In this document: positions 35,238 to 44,149 of the stretch, piece after piece
How positions within the stretch are numbered: position 1 is the first letter of the stretch
Layout of the letters: every line of letters begins with the position of its first letter
Assembly (NCBI RefSeq): GCF_016862795.1
Contig: NZ_BONQ01000110.1
Span: forward strand, 124,001-188,000
Origin: Dactylosporangium siamense
GTDB taxonomy: Bacteria; Actinomycetota; Actinomycetes; Mycobacteriales; Micromonosporaceae
Length of the DNA stretch: 64,000 nt
Direction of reading: 5' to 3'
Position numbers and translations under genes: made by a program
Notes under the pieces: generated by a model
Seen by the model: only the letters and a program-made list of their open reading frames with translations
What the model was told of the DNA's origin: nothing
Database searches by the model: none

Positions 35238-36149
35238 TCAGTCTGAGGAAAACGGGGGAGACGCGAGGACCGACGCCGGGCGGGACGCGAGGTGGGGCCG
35301 CACCCAGGTGGCGAAGTTCTGGACGGCCTGGTCGGCGACGCTGGTCGTACCCGCGGCCATCTGGAACGTGTGCTGCTGCCCTGGAAACACCTCCAGGCGC
35401 GACAGCTGCGACGCCGCCCCGGCCCGGGCGTGCAGGGCGCGGCTGTCGTCGACCAGCGCCTCGTCGCCGCCCGCCTGGATGAGCATCGGCGGCAGCCCGG
35501 TCAGGTCGGCCCGCAGCAGGTCGATGCCGGGGTCGGTGGCGCTCGCCGGGCCGAGGAAGCCGGCGGCGAGGCCGTCCACGAGGTCCTTGTGGAAGAACGG
35601 GTCGGCGTCGGCGTTGGACCGGTAGCTCGCGCCGCGCTGGGCCAGGTCCACCCAGGGCGAGATGAGCAGCATCGCGGCCGGCAGCGGCAGGCCACGGTCG
35701 CGGGCCCGCACCGCCAGGGCCAGCGCGAGCCAGCCCCCGCACGAGTCGCCGGCCAGCACCAGCGGGCCGCCGCCCTGGTCGAGCAGCCAGGTGTAGGCGC
35801 TGGTCACCTGATCCAGTTGCGCGGGGTACACCTGTTCGGGGGCGTACGGGTAGCTCACCAGCAGCGCCTTCGTCCCGCTCGCGGCGGCCAGGTGGCCGGC
35901 CAGCTTGCGATGGGTCCAGACGCTGCCGCTGATGAACCCGCCGCCATGGATGTACAGCATGACCGCGTCGCTGGTCGGGGGCTCCACCCACAGCGCCGGC
36001 CGGCCGGCCACCGAAACCTCCCGGTGGGTGACGCCTGCCGGTTCCGCGGTCAGCGCCTCCCACGGTTCGGTCTCCTCGACCACACCCCGGAACAGCTCAT
36101 CCATGCGGGTCCAGTGCCGGCGAACCGGGTCGTCGTCCACGTTCATCAT
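35238..36149 (-). CDS. Hormone-sensitive-lipase-family alpha/beta hydrolase (carboxylesterase)
   Basis: 303 residues. HGGG (68-71) is the HSL oxyanion loop, GDSCGG (Ser136) the nucleophile elbow, GGDEALVDD gives the catalytic Asp, and GQQHTFQMA the His. No signal peptide, so the substrate is intracellular. ATG 36147-36149 follows GGGAGAA. It ends seven bases before the chemoreceptor start on the same strand, and the two may share a transcript. Substrate unknown; small acyl esters are typical. Confidence 0.88.
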   Translation of the reverse strand: MMNVDDDPVRRHWTRMDELFRGVVEETEPWEALTAEPAGVTHREVSVAGRPALWVEPPTSDAVMLYIHGGGFISGSVWTHRKLAGHLAAASGTKALLVSYPYAPEQVYPAQLDQVTSAYTWLLDQGGGPLVLAGDSCGGWLALALAVRARDRGLPLPAAMLLISPWVDLAQRGASYRSNADADPFFHKDLVDGLAAGFLGPASATDPGIDLLRADLTGLPPMLIQAGGDEALVDDSRALHARAGAASQLSRLEVFPGQQHTFQMAAGTTSVADQAVQNFATWVRPHLASRPASVLASPPFSSD

Positions 36150-36292
36150 TTCTCCCGTCCATCATTGGGTACGGGATGAAGACCGCCGCCGTGGTCGAAA
36201 GGAATCGGTGCAGCGTCAAAGGGCGTCAGACGAGGTCGCGCAACGCCCGGTGCTGACCCGCACCGCACCGACGGAGCATGGATCGCGAGGGG

Positions 36293-37192
36293 TCAGGTGC
36301 TGAGCCGCACCTGGGTGGACATCTGCTCCACCAGCGGCGCCCAGACGTGCGGCGGCAGGTTGTGGCCCATGCGCGGATACGTGACCAGGCGCGACCCCGG
36401 GACCTTGTCCAGCAGTGCCTTGGGGCCGCTGGGCCGCACGATCGGGTCGTTCTCCCCGTAGACGATCAGGGTGGGCACGGTGATCCGGCCGACGTCGAGC
36501 GTCCCCTTGGTCGCGCGGCCGGCGGCCAGCTGGCGGCGCTCCGCTGCCGGGTCGAAGGGCCGCCGGTCGTAGCAGCGCTCGGCCACCTCCCGCGCCCACG
36601 GCTCGTCGAAGCTGCCGTCGGGTGAGGCGACGAGGCGGAAGACGTCCACGAGGCGTTGGACCTGTCCCTCGCGATCGGCGGTGTACCGGCGGCCGCCCAG
36701 CTTGAACAACGGCGCGAACCTGATGTGCCGCAGGGCGGCGAGGCTGCTCGATGCGGGCATGGTCATCATGGCGGTCACGCTGCGCACCCGCTGCGGGTGC
36801 AGGACGGCCAGCATCTGGCAGATCGCGCTGCCCATCGAGGCGCCCGCGATGTGCGCGGAGCCCCAGCCGAGCGCGTCCATCACGGCGAGGGCGTCCTCGA
36901 CATACGCCACCGAGGAGTACGGCGGCTTGCCCTGCCCGAGCAGCGCCTGCCACCACTTCTGCTGACCGGCGCGGTCCTGCGGGCCGCCGAAGTGCGTCGA
37001 CAGGCCGGAGTCCCGGTTGTCGAATCGGGCCACCTGGAAGCCGGCCGCGGCGAGCGCTTCGCAGAACGGGTCGGGCCAGAGCAGCATCTGGTGCCCCAGT
37101 CCCATGATCAGCAGTAGTGGCTCGCCGCCCTCCTCGCCGAAGGTCTCGTAGGCGAGCTCCACGTCGCCGTTGCGGGCTATCTTGACCGTCAT
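36293..37192 (-). CDS. Alpha/beta hydrolase, divergent from TetR
   Basis: 299 residues. DNRDSGLSTHF, the nucleophile elbow GASMG (Ser119), YGENDPIV (Asp) and MGHNLP (His) define a soluble alpha/beta hydrolase of the aclacinomycin-methylesterase/haloperoxidase-like type. ATG 37190-37192 follows GGGGAGG. It shares a 42-base intergenic region, with a palindrome, with the TetR at 37234 and is probably its target. Confidence 0.87.
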   Translation of the reverse strand: MTVKIARNGDVELAYETFGEEGGEPLLLIMGLGHQMLLWPDPFCEALAAAGFQVARFDNRDSGLSTHFGGPQDRAGQQKWWQALLGQGKPPYSSVAYVEDALAVMDALGWGSAHIAGASMGSAICQMLAVLHPQRVRSVTAMMTMPASSSLAALRHIRFAPLFKLGGRRYTADREGQVQRLVDVFRLVASPDGSFDEPWAREVAERCYDRRPFDPAAERRQLAAGRATKGTLDVGRITVPTLIVYGENDPIVRPSGPKALLDKVPGSRLVTYPRMGHNLPPHVWAPLVEQMSTQVRLST

Positions 37193-37211
37193 GTCGCACC
37201 TCCCCGTTTCC

Positions 37212-37233
37212 GATACGACTGTATCATAAAAAC
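37212..37233. promoter_or_regulatory. TetR palindrome and leaderless promoter between hydrolase and TetR
   Basis: GATAC-GACT-GTATC at 37212-37225 overlaps the -10 box TATCAT (37222-37227), which is followed by AAAAAC and GTG 37234. One site can therefore control both genes, with the TetR message leaderless. Confidence 0.65.
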
Positions 37234-37791
37234 GTGCCGAAGCTTGTAGACCAGGACGCCCGCCGTCGTCACATCGCGGACACGGTGGTGCGGATCATCG
37301 GCACGCGCGGGATCGAAGCCGCCACTGTCCGCGTCGTCGCCGCGGAGGCCGGCGTGTCGGCCGGTGCGGTGCAGCGGTGTTTCGCGAGCCGGGCCGAGCT
37401 GCTGCGCTTCGTGCTGCAGCACATCAACGTCCGCTTCACCGCCCGGGTGGCGGCCCGGATGGCGCGGCAGCCGGACCCCGCTGACGAGGCCGTCGGGCTG
37501 CGGGTGGTCATCGACGAGATGCTGCCAGTGGACGACGAGCGCCGCCTGACGTCCGCGGCCACCCTCGCGCTGCTCGCCTACAGCGCGACCGAGCCGCAGG
37601 CGGCCGAGGTGATGCGGGCCGCGTACACGGGCGCGCACACCTTCTTCCGGCGCGCCTTCACCGAGGCGTCGGCGATCGGGCTGTACGCGGTGATCAGTGG
37701 CCTGCAGGGCCCGCTGATCGTCGGCGCGATCACCCCGGAGCAGGCCTGGTCGGTCGTGGACGCCGCCATCGCGAGCGCCGAGAAGCGGTGA
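37234..37791 (+). CDS. TetR-family regulator of the adjacent hydrolase
   Basis: 185 residues. The N-terminal helix-turn-helix is in ADTVVRIIGTRGIEAATVRVVAAEAGVSAGAVQRCFASRAELL; the C-terminal domain is all-helical with LQGPLIVGAITPEQAW near the end. GTG 37234 is set by the leaderless promoter. It likely represses the divergent alpha/beta hydrolase and itself through the GATAC-N4-GTATC palindrome. Ligand unknown. Confidence 0.85.
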   Translation: MPKLVDQDARRRHIADTVVRIIGTRGIEAATVRVVAAEAGVSAGAVQRCFASRAELLRFVLQHINVRFTARVAARMARQPDPADEAVGLRVVIDEMLPVDDERRLTSAATLALLAYSATEPQAAEVMRAAYTGAHTFFRRAFTEASAIGLYAVISGLQGPLIVGAITPEQAWSVVDAAIASAEKR

Positions 37792-37857
37792 TGTCGCCGT
37801 CGCAGGCGCCGATAAAAGCTGAACGCCGCAACCGCCGAGAAGCGGCGAGCGCCGGCC

Positions 37858-38394
37858 TCAGTTGCCGGACATCACCCCGAACACGGCCGCGACCGGCACC
37901 GGCCCGGCGCACCGTGAGTCGTTCGACCTGCCCCGGTTGTCGCCCATGAGGAACACGGCGTCCTTCGGCACCATGACCGGCCCGAACCGGCGCGACTCGC
38001 AGGAGGCCGGGTTCGGCGGCACCTCCAGCGCCGCGTCCTGCGCCACGTAGGCCTCGTCGAGCGGTTCACCGTTGACGGTCACCTTCCCGGCCACGGTGCA
38101 GCACGCGACGGTCTCGCCGCCGATGGCCACCACCCGCTTCAACAGCGGCGACGAGGTGCCGACCCAGTGCGCCTGGTCGCCGTGGAAGAGCACGACGTCG
38201 CCGCGTTTCGGCTGGTACGCCGCTGCGAGCTTCCGCACGGTGATGACCTGCCCGGCCTTCACCGCCGGCTCCATGCTGACGCCACCCTGCGTGAACTGCT
38301 CGGTCGGGTCCGACGACGCGTTCGAGGGCGCGTCCCCGCACCCGGCAGCGCCGGCGAGCGCGACGACCACCAGCACCAACCACGGCCTTCTCAT
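37858..38394 (-). CDS. S26 signal-peptidase-like lipoprotein
   Basis: 178 residues. The start MRRPWLVLVVVALAGAAGCGD ends in a lipobox with Cys19. The S26 catalytic pair follows: Ser40 in GGVSMEP and Lys86 in LLKRVVAIGGE, then the box E signature MGDNRGRSNDSR. Ordinary signal peptidases I are held by a membrane helix; here a lipid anchor would do the job, and the catalytic domain is small. It could process a specific exported substrate. ATG 38392-38394. Convergent with the TetR gene (66 bases apart). Confidence 0.82.
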   Translation of the reverse strand: MRRPWLVLVVVALAGAAGCGDAPSNASSDPTEQFTQGGVSMEPAVKAGQVITVRKLAAAYQPKRGDVVLFHGDQAHWVGTSSPLLKRVVAIGGETVACCTVAGKVTVNGEPLDEAYVAQDAALEVPPNPASCESRRFGPVMVPKDAVFLMGDNRGRSNDSRCAGPVPVAAVFGVMSGN

Positions 38395-38470
38395 CCGGCC
38401 GATCCTGCCAGAGCCGGACGCCCCGTGTGGCCCGCCGGCCAGTGGTGCACAAGGCGCGGCGACCGCATGG

Positions 38471-39883
38471 TCAATCGTTCGTGAGCAGCTCGCGCAGGCG
38501 GCCGCGCTGGATCTGGCCGGTCGCGGGGGTCCGCGGGATCGACGCGGCGACGGCAACCCGGCGCGGCACCTTGAATCCGGCCAGCCGGCCGTCCACATGG
38601 GACCGGACCTGCGCCACCGACGGCGGCGGGCAGCCGTCCGGGACCACGAACACCGCGCAGACCACCTCGCCCCAGCGGTCGTCGGGCAGGCCGACGACCG
38701 CGACGTCGAGGACGCCCGGCAGGTCGCGCAGCGCGTGCTCCACCTCGGCCGGCCCGACGGACTCGCCGCCGGTGCGGATCACCTCGCGGGTGCGGCCGGT
38801 CAGGAACAGGTACCCGTCCTCGTCGACGCGGCCGAGGTCGCCGGAGCGGTACTCCCCGGCCAGCGGCGCGGCGCCGAGGTAGCCGTTCATGAGCGCCGGG
38901 CCCGCGACGCAGACCTCGCCGTCCGGCGCCAGCCACAGGGCGTTCGGCGTCGCGGCCCGCCCGACGCTGCCGGGCTTGCGGGCGAGATCCCAGTCGTGCA
39001 GCGCCGCCATCCGGCCGGCCTCGGTGGAGCCGTACAGGATCGTCGTGGTCGTGCCGGGCAGTCGCTCCTTGATCCGTTCGACCAGGTCGAGGGCGACGCT
39101 GGAGGTGCCGGTGTCCGCGTGCAGCAACGAGCGCAGGTCGGCGGCGCGGTGCTCGCGGTCCAGGAGGCGTTCCCACACCGCCGGGATGCAGTACAGCGCC
39201 GACGGCCGCCGCCGCTGCACCACGTCGATCATCTCGACGGCGTCGGCCCGGCGCACCAGGTGCACGGCGGTGCGGTGCTGCCAGGCCTCCATCACGTAGT
39301 GCCAGCCGCCGTAGTGGTACAGCGGAAACGTGCACACCACCCCGCCGGGCCCGCGCAGCCCGCTGGTGAACGTGCCCCCGCCGGGCGCCGCCCGCAACCA
39401 GCTCGCCCGATGGCTGACCAGCGCACCCTTCGGGGTGCCGGTGCTGCCGCTGGTCAGGTAGACGATGTGCGGCGCGGCGTCGTCCACGGTCCGCCGCTCG
39501 AACCGGCTGGATCCGTTTTCCAGCAGCGGGTGGGCGACGACTTCCGCCTCGCCGAACGCACGATCCGACAGCACGAGCCTGGGCGCCAGGTACCGCTGGA
39601 CGGCGGCGAGCTCGTGCTCGGGCAGCGCGGGATTGACCGGCGCGAACACCGCACCGAGCCGCGCGCAGGCGACGAACACGTCCAGGACCCGCAGCGTCGG
39701 CGCGGCGCACCACAGCACGACGTCACCCGCGCCGACCCCGAGCCCGGCCAGGGCGTTCGCGGTCCGGTTCCCGGCGACGTCCAGCTCCGCGAACGTCACG
39801 GCGTCCGGGCCCAGGGTCGCGGCCGTCTGGTGCGGGACGGTCAGCGCGGCAAGCGTGACGATGTCGCCGATGAGCAGGCTCAT
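38471..39883 (-). CDS. Acyl-CoA ligase (adenylate-forming), third ligase type
   Basis: 470 residues. YLTSGSTGTPKGALVSHR (A3), YGSTEAGRM (A5), YRSGDLGRVDEDGY (A7), GRTREVIRTGGESV and the terminal TGQIQRGRLRE, in which the usual catalytic Lys position of GK-type motifs reads GQIQRG, so the adenylation lysine may be absent. Closest in style to menE/caiC-like ligases. ATG 39883 overlaps the stop of the alcohol dehydrogenase (ATGA), so both belong to one leftward operon from the AT-rich promoter region near 41021-41048. Confidence 0.83.
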   Translation of the reverse strand: MSLLIGDIVTLAALTVPHQTAATLGPDAVTFAELDVAGNRTANALAGLGVGAGDVVLWCAAPTLRVLDVFVACARLGAVFAPVNPALPEHELAAVQRYLAPRLVLSDRAFGEAEVVAHPLLENGSSRFERRTVDDAAPHIVYLTSGSTGTPKGALVSHRASWLRAAPGGGTFTSGLRGPGGVVCTFPLYHYGGWHYVMEAWQHRTAVHLVRRADAVEMIDVVQRRRPSALYCIPAVWERLLDREHRAADLRSLLHADTGTSSVALDLVERIKERLPGTTTTILYGSTEAGRMAALHDWDLARKPGSVGRAATPNALWLAPDGEVCVAGPALMNGYLGAAPLAGEYRSGDLGRVDEDGYLFLTGRTREVIRTGGESVGPAEVEHALRDLPGVLDVAVVGLPDDRWGEVVCAVFVVPDGCPPPSVAQVRSHVDGRLAGFKVPRRVAVAASIPRTPATGQIQRGRLRELLTND

Positions 39884-40986
39884 GCCTGGTCCCAGGCGCC
39901 GATGGTGACCTGGGCCGGGCCGAGAGCGCCGTGGGCGGCCTTGTTTCCGGTGATGTCGAGGGCCTTCGGCAGCGCGTCCATCCCCTCGAGGCGGTGGCTC
40001 ACCAGGCAGTCCACGTCGACGTCGCCGCGGCGCACCAGGCGCAGCGCCTGCTCGAACGCGCCGCCGCCGGGGGAGTAGCCGCCCGCGCCGGACCGTGGGT
40101 GCAGCAGTGCCACGGACCGCTCCCGCAGCAGGCCCAGCGGCGCCGGCGCCTCCCGTGGCAGCACCGCCACCATGACGATCCGCCCGCCGCGGCGCACGCA
40201 GCGGGCCGCGAGGTCCAATGTGGACGTCCCGGCGAGCCCGGCGCCCGGCATCCCGCCCGCGGTCTCGAACACCACGTCGGCGCCGATGCCGCCGGTCGCC
40301 GCCAGGACCGCGGCCTGGACGTCCTGCGCCGCGTCGACGACGAGGTCGGCGCCGGCCTGCCGGGCGAGCCGGCGCTTGGCGGGGCTGCGGCCGGTGACGA
40401 TGATCTGACCGGCGCCGCCGTGCCGGGCGACCTGCGTGTGCAGCACCCCCATCACCCCGGCGCCGAGGATCAGCACGCTGTCGCCGGGCCGCACCTCGGC
40501 GATCGCGTGCCCGTGCAACGCGCCGGCGAGCGGCTGGACGCCAGCCGCCTGCGACGCGGTGATCCCGTCGGGCACGGCGACGACCGACTTCGCCGGCACC
40601 GCGACCCGCTCGGCGAACGCCCCGGGCCTGGTGAACCCGAGCACCCCGGGAGAGGGGCAGGCGTCCGGGCGGTCCCGGCGGCACGCGGCGCAGGTGCCGC
40701 AGGCGGCCGTCTCCACGGCGGTCACCCGGGTCCCGGCCGGGAACCCGGGGCCGGGCGTGCTGATCACCCCGGCGAACTCGTGGCCGCCGAAGCGGGTCGG
40801 CCCGGCCGCCAGCCGGGCGGCGAGCACCTCGTGCATGGCGACCGGGTCCCCGGCGATGAGCATGCACTCGGTGACGCTCGGCTGGACGCAGGCGACGTCG
40901 ATGACGACCTCGTCCGGCCCGGGGACGGGGTCCGGGACCTCCTCCACGGTGGTCTTGCCGAAGCCGTGCAGTACCAAAGCCCGCAT
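39880..40986 (-). CDS. Zinc-dependent medium-chain alcohol dehydrogenase
   Basis: 368 residues. GGHEFAG holds the catalytic-zinc His-Glu pair; the structural-zinc Cys cluster is in AACGTCAACRRDRPDAC; the NAD(P) Rossmann motif is LILGAGVMG. ATG 40984-40986 follows GAGGAGAG. Divergent from the oxidoreductase operon, and upstream of a CoA ligase in its own operon: alcohol/aldehyde conversion followed by CoA activation is a sensible pair. It carries no KstR2-type site. Confidence 0.87.
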   Translation of the reverse strand: MRALVLHGFGKTTVEEVPDPVPGPDEVVIDVACVQPSVTECMLIAGDPVAMHEVLAARLAAGPTRFGGHEFAGVISTPGPGFPAGTRVTAVETAACGTCAACRRDRPDACPSPGVLGFTRPGAFAERVAVPAKSVVAVPDGITASQAAGVQPLAGALHGHAIAEVRPGDSVLILGAGVMGVLHTQVARHGGAGQIIVTGRSPAKRRLARQAGADLVVDAAQDVQAAVLAATGGIGADVVFETAGGMPGAGLAGTSTLDLAARCVRRGGRIVMVAVLPREAPAPLGLLRERSVALLHPRSGAGGYSPGGGAFEQALRLVRRGDVDVDCLVSHRLEGMDALPKALDITGNKAAHGALGPAQVTIGAWDQA

Positions 40987-41020
40987 GTCGTGCTCTCCTC
41001 GGCCGTGCTTGACGGTGCGG

Positions 41021-41048
41021 TTAGATTTTGTATTCAATATTCAAATCA
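41021..41048. promoter_or_regulatory. AT-rich divergent promoter with imperfect palindrome
   Basis: A 28-base AT-rich island in otherwise GC-rich DNA between the alcohol dehydrogenase and the oxidoreductase operon. TTGTAT-TCAAT-ATTCAA (41029-41045) is an imperfect inverted repeat, a plausible site for the GntR encoded in the operon. Confidence 0.55.
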
Positions 41049-41065
41049 CGTCAAGGGGAGGTCGG

Positions 41066-41614
41066 ATGGAGCGGGAGCTCGTTGTCAGCGGGGTGGGCGG
41101 GCAGGGCATCCAGCTGCTGGCCAAGACCCTCGCCCTCGCCGCCACCAGGGAGGGGCGCTACGCGATGCTGGCCGCGGACTACGGCGGCGAGATGCGCGGC
41201 GGGCCGTCCAAGGCGGCCGTCGTCGTCGGCGACGCCCCGCTGCAGGCCCTGCCGATCCTGCCGTCGGCCTGGTCGGCGATCTTCGCCCACCACCGCTTCG
41301 CCGAGGGCGTCCAGGACCGGCTGCGCCCCGGCGGCATCGTCGTGGCCAACACCCCGCTCGTCGACCCGTCCGGTTTCCGCCCTGACCTGCGTGTGTTCGC
41401 GGTCGACGCGATGACCGCGGCGAAGGCCGTCGAGGCGCCGCAGGCCTCCGGTTTCGTGTTGCTCGGTGCCTACAACGCCCTGACGCGGATGGTCGAGCCG
41501 GCCGCGCTGGTGGCGGCGATGGAGGAGCTGCTCCCGCCGTACCGCCGCCAACACGCGGAATCCAATGCCCGAGCGATCGCCGCCGGCGCCGCGACCGTGG
41601 AGGTGTCAGCATGA
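41066..41614 (+). CDS. 2-oxoacid:ferredoxin oxidoreductase, gamma subunit
   Basis: 182 residues. Start VVSGVGGQGIQLLAKTLALAA is the gamma-subunit signature of pyruvate/2-oxoacid ferredoxin oxidoreductases; YGGEMRGGPSKAAVVVGD follows. ATG 41066 has AAGGGGAGG upstream. The gamma, alpha and beta subunits are separate genes, as in archaeal and anaerobe-type enzymes, whereas most actinobacteria have a fused alpha-gamma KorA. Coupled to the alpha gene by ATGA. Confidence 0.88.
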   Translation: MERELVVSGVGGQGIQLLAKTLALAATREGRYAMLAADYGGEMRGGPSKAAVVVGDAPLQALPILPSAWSAIFAHHRFAEGVQDRLRPGGIVVANTPLVDPSGFRPDLRVFAVDAMTAAKAVEAPQASGFVLLGAYNALTRMVEPAALVAAMEELLPPYRRQHAESNARAIAAGAATVEVSA

Positions 41615-42675
41615 GCCTGGAGCTGCTCGACGGTGGGGCGGCGATGGCCGAGGCCGCGATCGCCGCCGGTTGCCGGTTCTTCACCGGTTACCCGATGTCG
41701 CCGTTCACCGGCCTGCTCGAAGAGATGTCGCGGCGGCTGCCGGCCGCCGGCGGGGTGTGCCTCAACGCGGAGAGCGAGATCGAGGGCGTCAACATGACCC
41801 TCGGCGCCGCCGCGGCCGGCGCCCGCGCCGCGACCGGCTCGTGCGGGCAGGGCATCGCGCTGATGCAGGAGGCGATCGCCGAGGCCGCGCTCAACGAGAC
41901 CCCGTTCGTCGTGTTCAACCTGGCCCGCAACCAGCAGGACTACTTCCAGGCGACCCGGGGCGGCGGCTGGGGCGACTACCGCACGATCACCCTCGCCCCG
42001 AAGGACGTCCCCGAGGCGGTCGAGCACACCCAGCTGCTGTTCCATCTCGCCGACAAGCACCGGGCGCCGGTCATGCTGTACGGCGACCCGCTCCTGGCCC
42101 AGACCCGCGTCGGCGTCGACGTCCAGCCCCGGGACTTCGGCCCGCTGCCGGCCAAGGACTGGGTCCTGGACGGCACCGGCGGCGGCACCGGCCGCAGCCG
42201 CCAGATCTGGACCTGGGCGATGGGCAAAGCCAACGACCCCGGCCCGGGACCCGACGGGCACTGGCGCGCGATCGCCGACAAGTTCGACCGCATCGCCGCC
42301 GAGGAGCAGCGGCACGAGGAGTCCATGGTGGACGACGCCGAGACCGTCGTCGTCGCGTTCGGCACCGCCGCGAAGTTCGTCGAGCACGTGGTGGCCGGGC
42401 TGCGCGCCGAAGGCCACCGCATCGGCTGGTTCCGCCCCGTCACCCTGTGGCCGTTTCCGGGCGCCGCGCTGCGCCGGGCCACCACCGGCGCCCGCAACGT
42501 CCTGGTGTTCGAGCTCAACGCCGGGCAGATGCTCGACGACGTGCGCATCCACGCCGCCGACCGCGACGCCGTCCGGTTCGTCGGCGGGGTCAGCATCGCC
42601 GAGTCCGGACTCTCCTACGGTCCCCTGCTGGACGCCCCCGCGATCCGCGAACGAATCCTAGGTGGTGCGACATGA
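41611..42675 (+). CDS. 2-oxoacid:ferredoxin oxidoreductase, alpha subunit
   Basis: 354 residues. DGGAAMAEAAIAAGCRFFTGYPMSP and LNAESEIEGVNMTLGAAAAGARAATGSCGQGIALMQEAI are the N-terminal alpha-subunit region; a C-terminal VVVAFGTAAKFVEH with FRPVTLWPFPG belongs to the transketolase-like C domain. The substrate cannot be told between 2-oxoglutarate, branched-chain and other 2-oxoacids. Overlaps both neighbours by four bases. Confidence 0.88.
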   Translation: MSLELLDGGAAMAEAAIAAGCRFFTGYPMSPFTGLLEEMSRRLPAAGGVCLNAESEIEGVNMTLGAAAAGARAATGSCGQGIALMQEAIAEAALNETPFVVFNLARNQQDYFQATRGGGWGDYRTITLAPKDVPEAVEHTQLLFHLADKHRAPVMLYGDPLLAQTRVGVDVQPRDFGPLPAKDWVLDGTGGGTGRSRQIWTWAMGKANDPGPGPDGHWRAIADKFDRIAAEEQRHEESMVDDAETVVVAFGTAAKFVEHVVAGLRAEGHRIGWFRPVTLWPFPGAALRRATTGARNVLVFELNAGQMLDDVRIHAADRDAVRFVGGVSIAESGLSYGPLLDAPAIRERILGGAT

Positions 42676-43442
42676 TCATCGACACGTCCGGACCGCCGGT
42701 CCTCCCGGCCAAGCAGGTCGCCGACTTCAAGCCCAGCCTGCTGCTCGGCGAGCACTCGCTGTGCCCCGGCTGCGGCGAACCCGTCGCCCTGCGCATCCTC
42801 CTGGAGGTCCTGCAGGAGCTCGACATCGTGCAACGCACCATCGGGGTCGTCGGCCACGGCTGTTACGGCAGCTTCGTGCGCATCATGGACGTCGACGTCC
42901 TGCAGTGCCTGCACGGCCGCGCCCCCGCCTGCGCCACCGGCATCAAACGGGTCCGGCCCGGCGTCGCCGTGTTCACCCTGCAGGGCGACGGCGACATGGC
43001 CAACGAGGGCCTGCAGGAGGTGCTGCACGCCGCCGCCCGCGGTGAGAACATCACCTGCGTGATGCTCAACAACGGGGTCTTCGGCGACACCGGCGGCCAG
43101 CAGACCGCCACCACCGTCCTCGGCCAGCGGACCAAGACCAGCATCGACGGCCGCGACCCGGAGCTGCACGGCTACCCGATCCCGGTCGCCGACCTCGTCG
43201 CGTCACTGCGCGGCAGCGCCTACGTCGCCCGCGGCGCCGTCTCCACCGCCGCCGGGGTGCTGCAGGCCAAACGCATGCTGCGCAAGGCGTTCCAGACCCA
43301 GCTCGACGGCGCCGGCTTCAGCCTGGTGGAGATCCTCACCATGTGCCCGACCGGCTGGTTCGTGCCGACCGCCGAAGGCCCGACCTACCAGCAGGGCACG
43401 ATGGAGCAGACCTACGGCATCGGCGAGCTGGTGACCCGGTGA
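42672..43442 (+). CDS. 2-oxoacid:ferredoxin oxidoreductase, beta (TPP-binding) subunit
   Basis: 256 residues. LCPGCGEP (Cys31, Cys34), HGCYGS, the thiamine-diphosphate/Mg motif QGDGDMANEG with NN at 133-134, and FGDTGGQQTATT identify a beta subunit. Only the first two of the cluster-ligating cysteines of larger POR beta chains are obvious. Catalyses oxidative decarboxylation of a 2-oxoacid to acyl-CoA, passing electrons to ferredoxin. GTGA overlap with the GntR gene. Confidence 0.88.
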   Translation: MIIDTSGPPVLPAKQVADFKPSLLLGEHSLCPGCGEPVALRILLEVLQELDIVQRTIGVVGHGCYGSFVRIMDVDVLQCLHGRAPACATGIKRVRPGVAVFTLQGDGDMANEGLQEVLHAAARGENITCVMLNNGVFGDTGGQQTATTVLGQRTKTSIDGRDPELHGYPIPVADLVASLRGSAYVARGAVSTAAGVLQAKRMLRKAFQTQLDGAGFSLVEILTMCPTGWFVPTAEGPTYQQGTMEQTYGIGELVTR

Positions 43443-44149
43443 CCCTGCCCCGCGCCAACACCAGCGAGGCGGTCGCCGCCCATGTCCTGGAGCTGCTGTT
43501 CGCCGGCGAGCTGCGCAGCGGCCAGCGCCTCGACCTCGACGAGATCGCTTCGCGACTGGGCGTGAGCCGGGTGCCGGTCCGGGAGGGACTCATCCAACTC
43601 GAACGCGACGGCCTGGTCGAGCGGGCCCACTACAAGCGGGCGTTCGTGGCCGAGTTCGACGACGCGACCGTCCGCGAGGCGTTCGAGTTGTACGGCATGC
43701 TCAGCGCCCTGACGAACCGCCGCGTCGCCGCGCACCGCGACCCCACGGTCCTGTCGGATCTGCGGAAGCTCGACGAGCGCCTGGCCGACTGCGACGACCC
43801 CGGCGAGTTCGAGTCCCTGGCCCGGGAGTTCCGCCGGGTGGTCAACGTCGCCGGCGCCCGCAACCACCTGCGGGCGCTGCTGCGCACGTTCAGCGGCCTG
43901 GTCCCGGCCGCGGCCAGGTTCTCCATCGACGACGCGCTGCCCGCCGAACGCGCCGCCCTGCACGCCGAATACGCCGCCATCCGGGCCGGCGACCCGGACG
44001 CCGCCGGCGCCGCGGCCCTGGCCCACCTGCGCCTCACCGCGGACAACGCCGTCGCCGCGTTGCGCCGCCGTGGGGTCTTCCCACCGTCCGAACTGGATGA
44101 TGCCGAGTGGACGGACGCGGCGGCCGTCCTGAAGGGAACCACTCCATGA
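43439..44149 (+). CDS. GntR-family (FadR/FCD) regulator inside the oxidoreductase operon
   Basis: 236 residues. The winged helix is in AAHVLELLFAGELRSGQRLDLDEIASRLGVSRVPVREGLIQLERDGLVE; the C-terminal helical FCD-type ligand domain follows, with FRRVVNVAGARNHL. GTG 43439 overlaps the beta-subunit stop, and its own stop overlaps the ferredoxin ATG. It is therefore made with the enzyme it probably regulates, likely through the palindrome at 41029-41045, with an organic acid as ligand. Confidence 0.87.
   Translation: MTLPRANTSEAVAAHVLELLFAGELRSGQRLDLDEIASRLGVSRVPVREGLIQLERDGLVERAHYKRAFVAEFDDATVREAFELYGMLSALTNRRVAAHRDPTVLSDLRKLDERLADCDDPGEFESLAREFRRVVNVAGARNHLRALLRTFSGLVPAAARFSIDDALPAERAALHAEYAAIRAGDPDAAGAAALAHLRLTADNAVAALRRRGVFPPSELDDAEWTDAAAVLKGTTP

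Noticed and set aside
31673-36206. Repeated 11-mer GAAAGGAATCG near 31673 and 36196
   Set aside because: Two copies in unrelated positions with no shared flanks or distance to a start codon; chance or a weak sigma-factor box that I cannot support.
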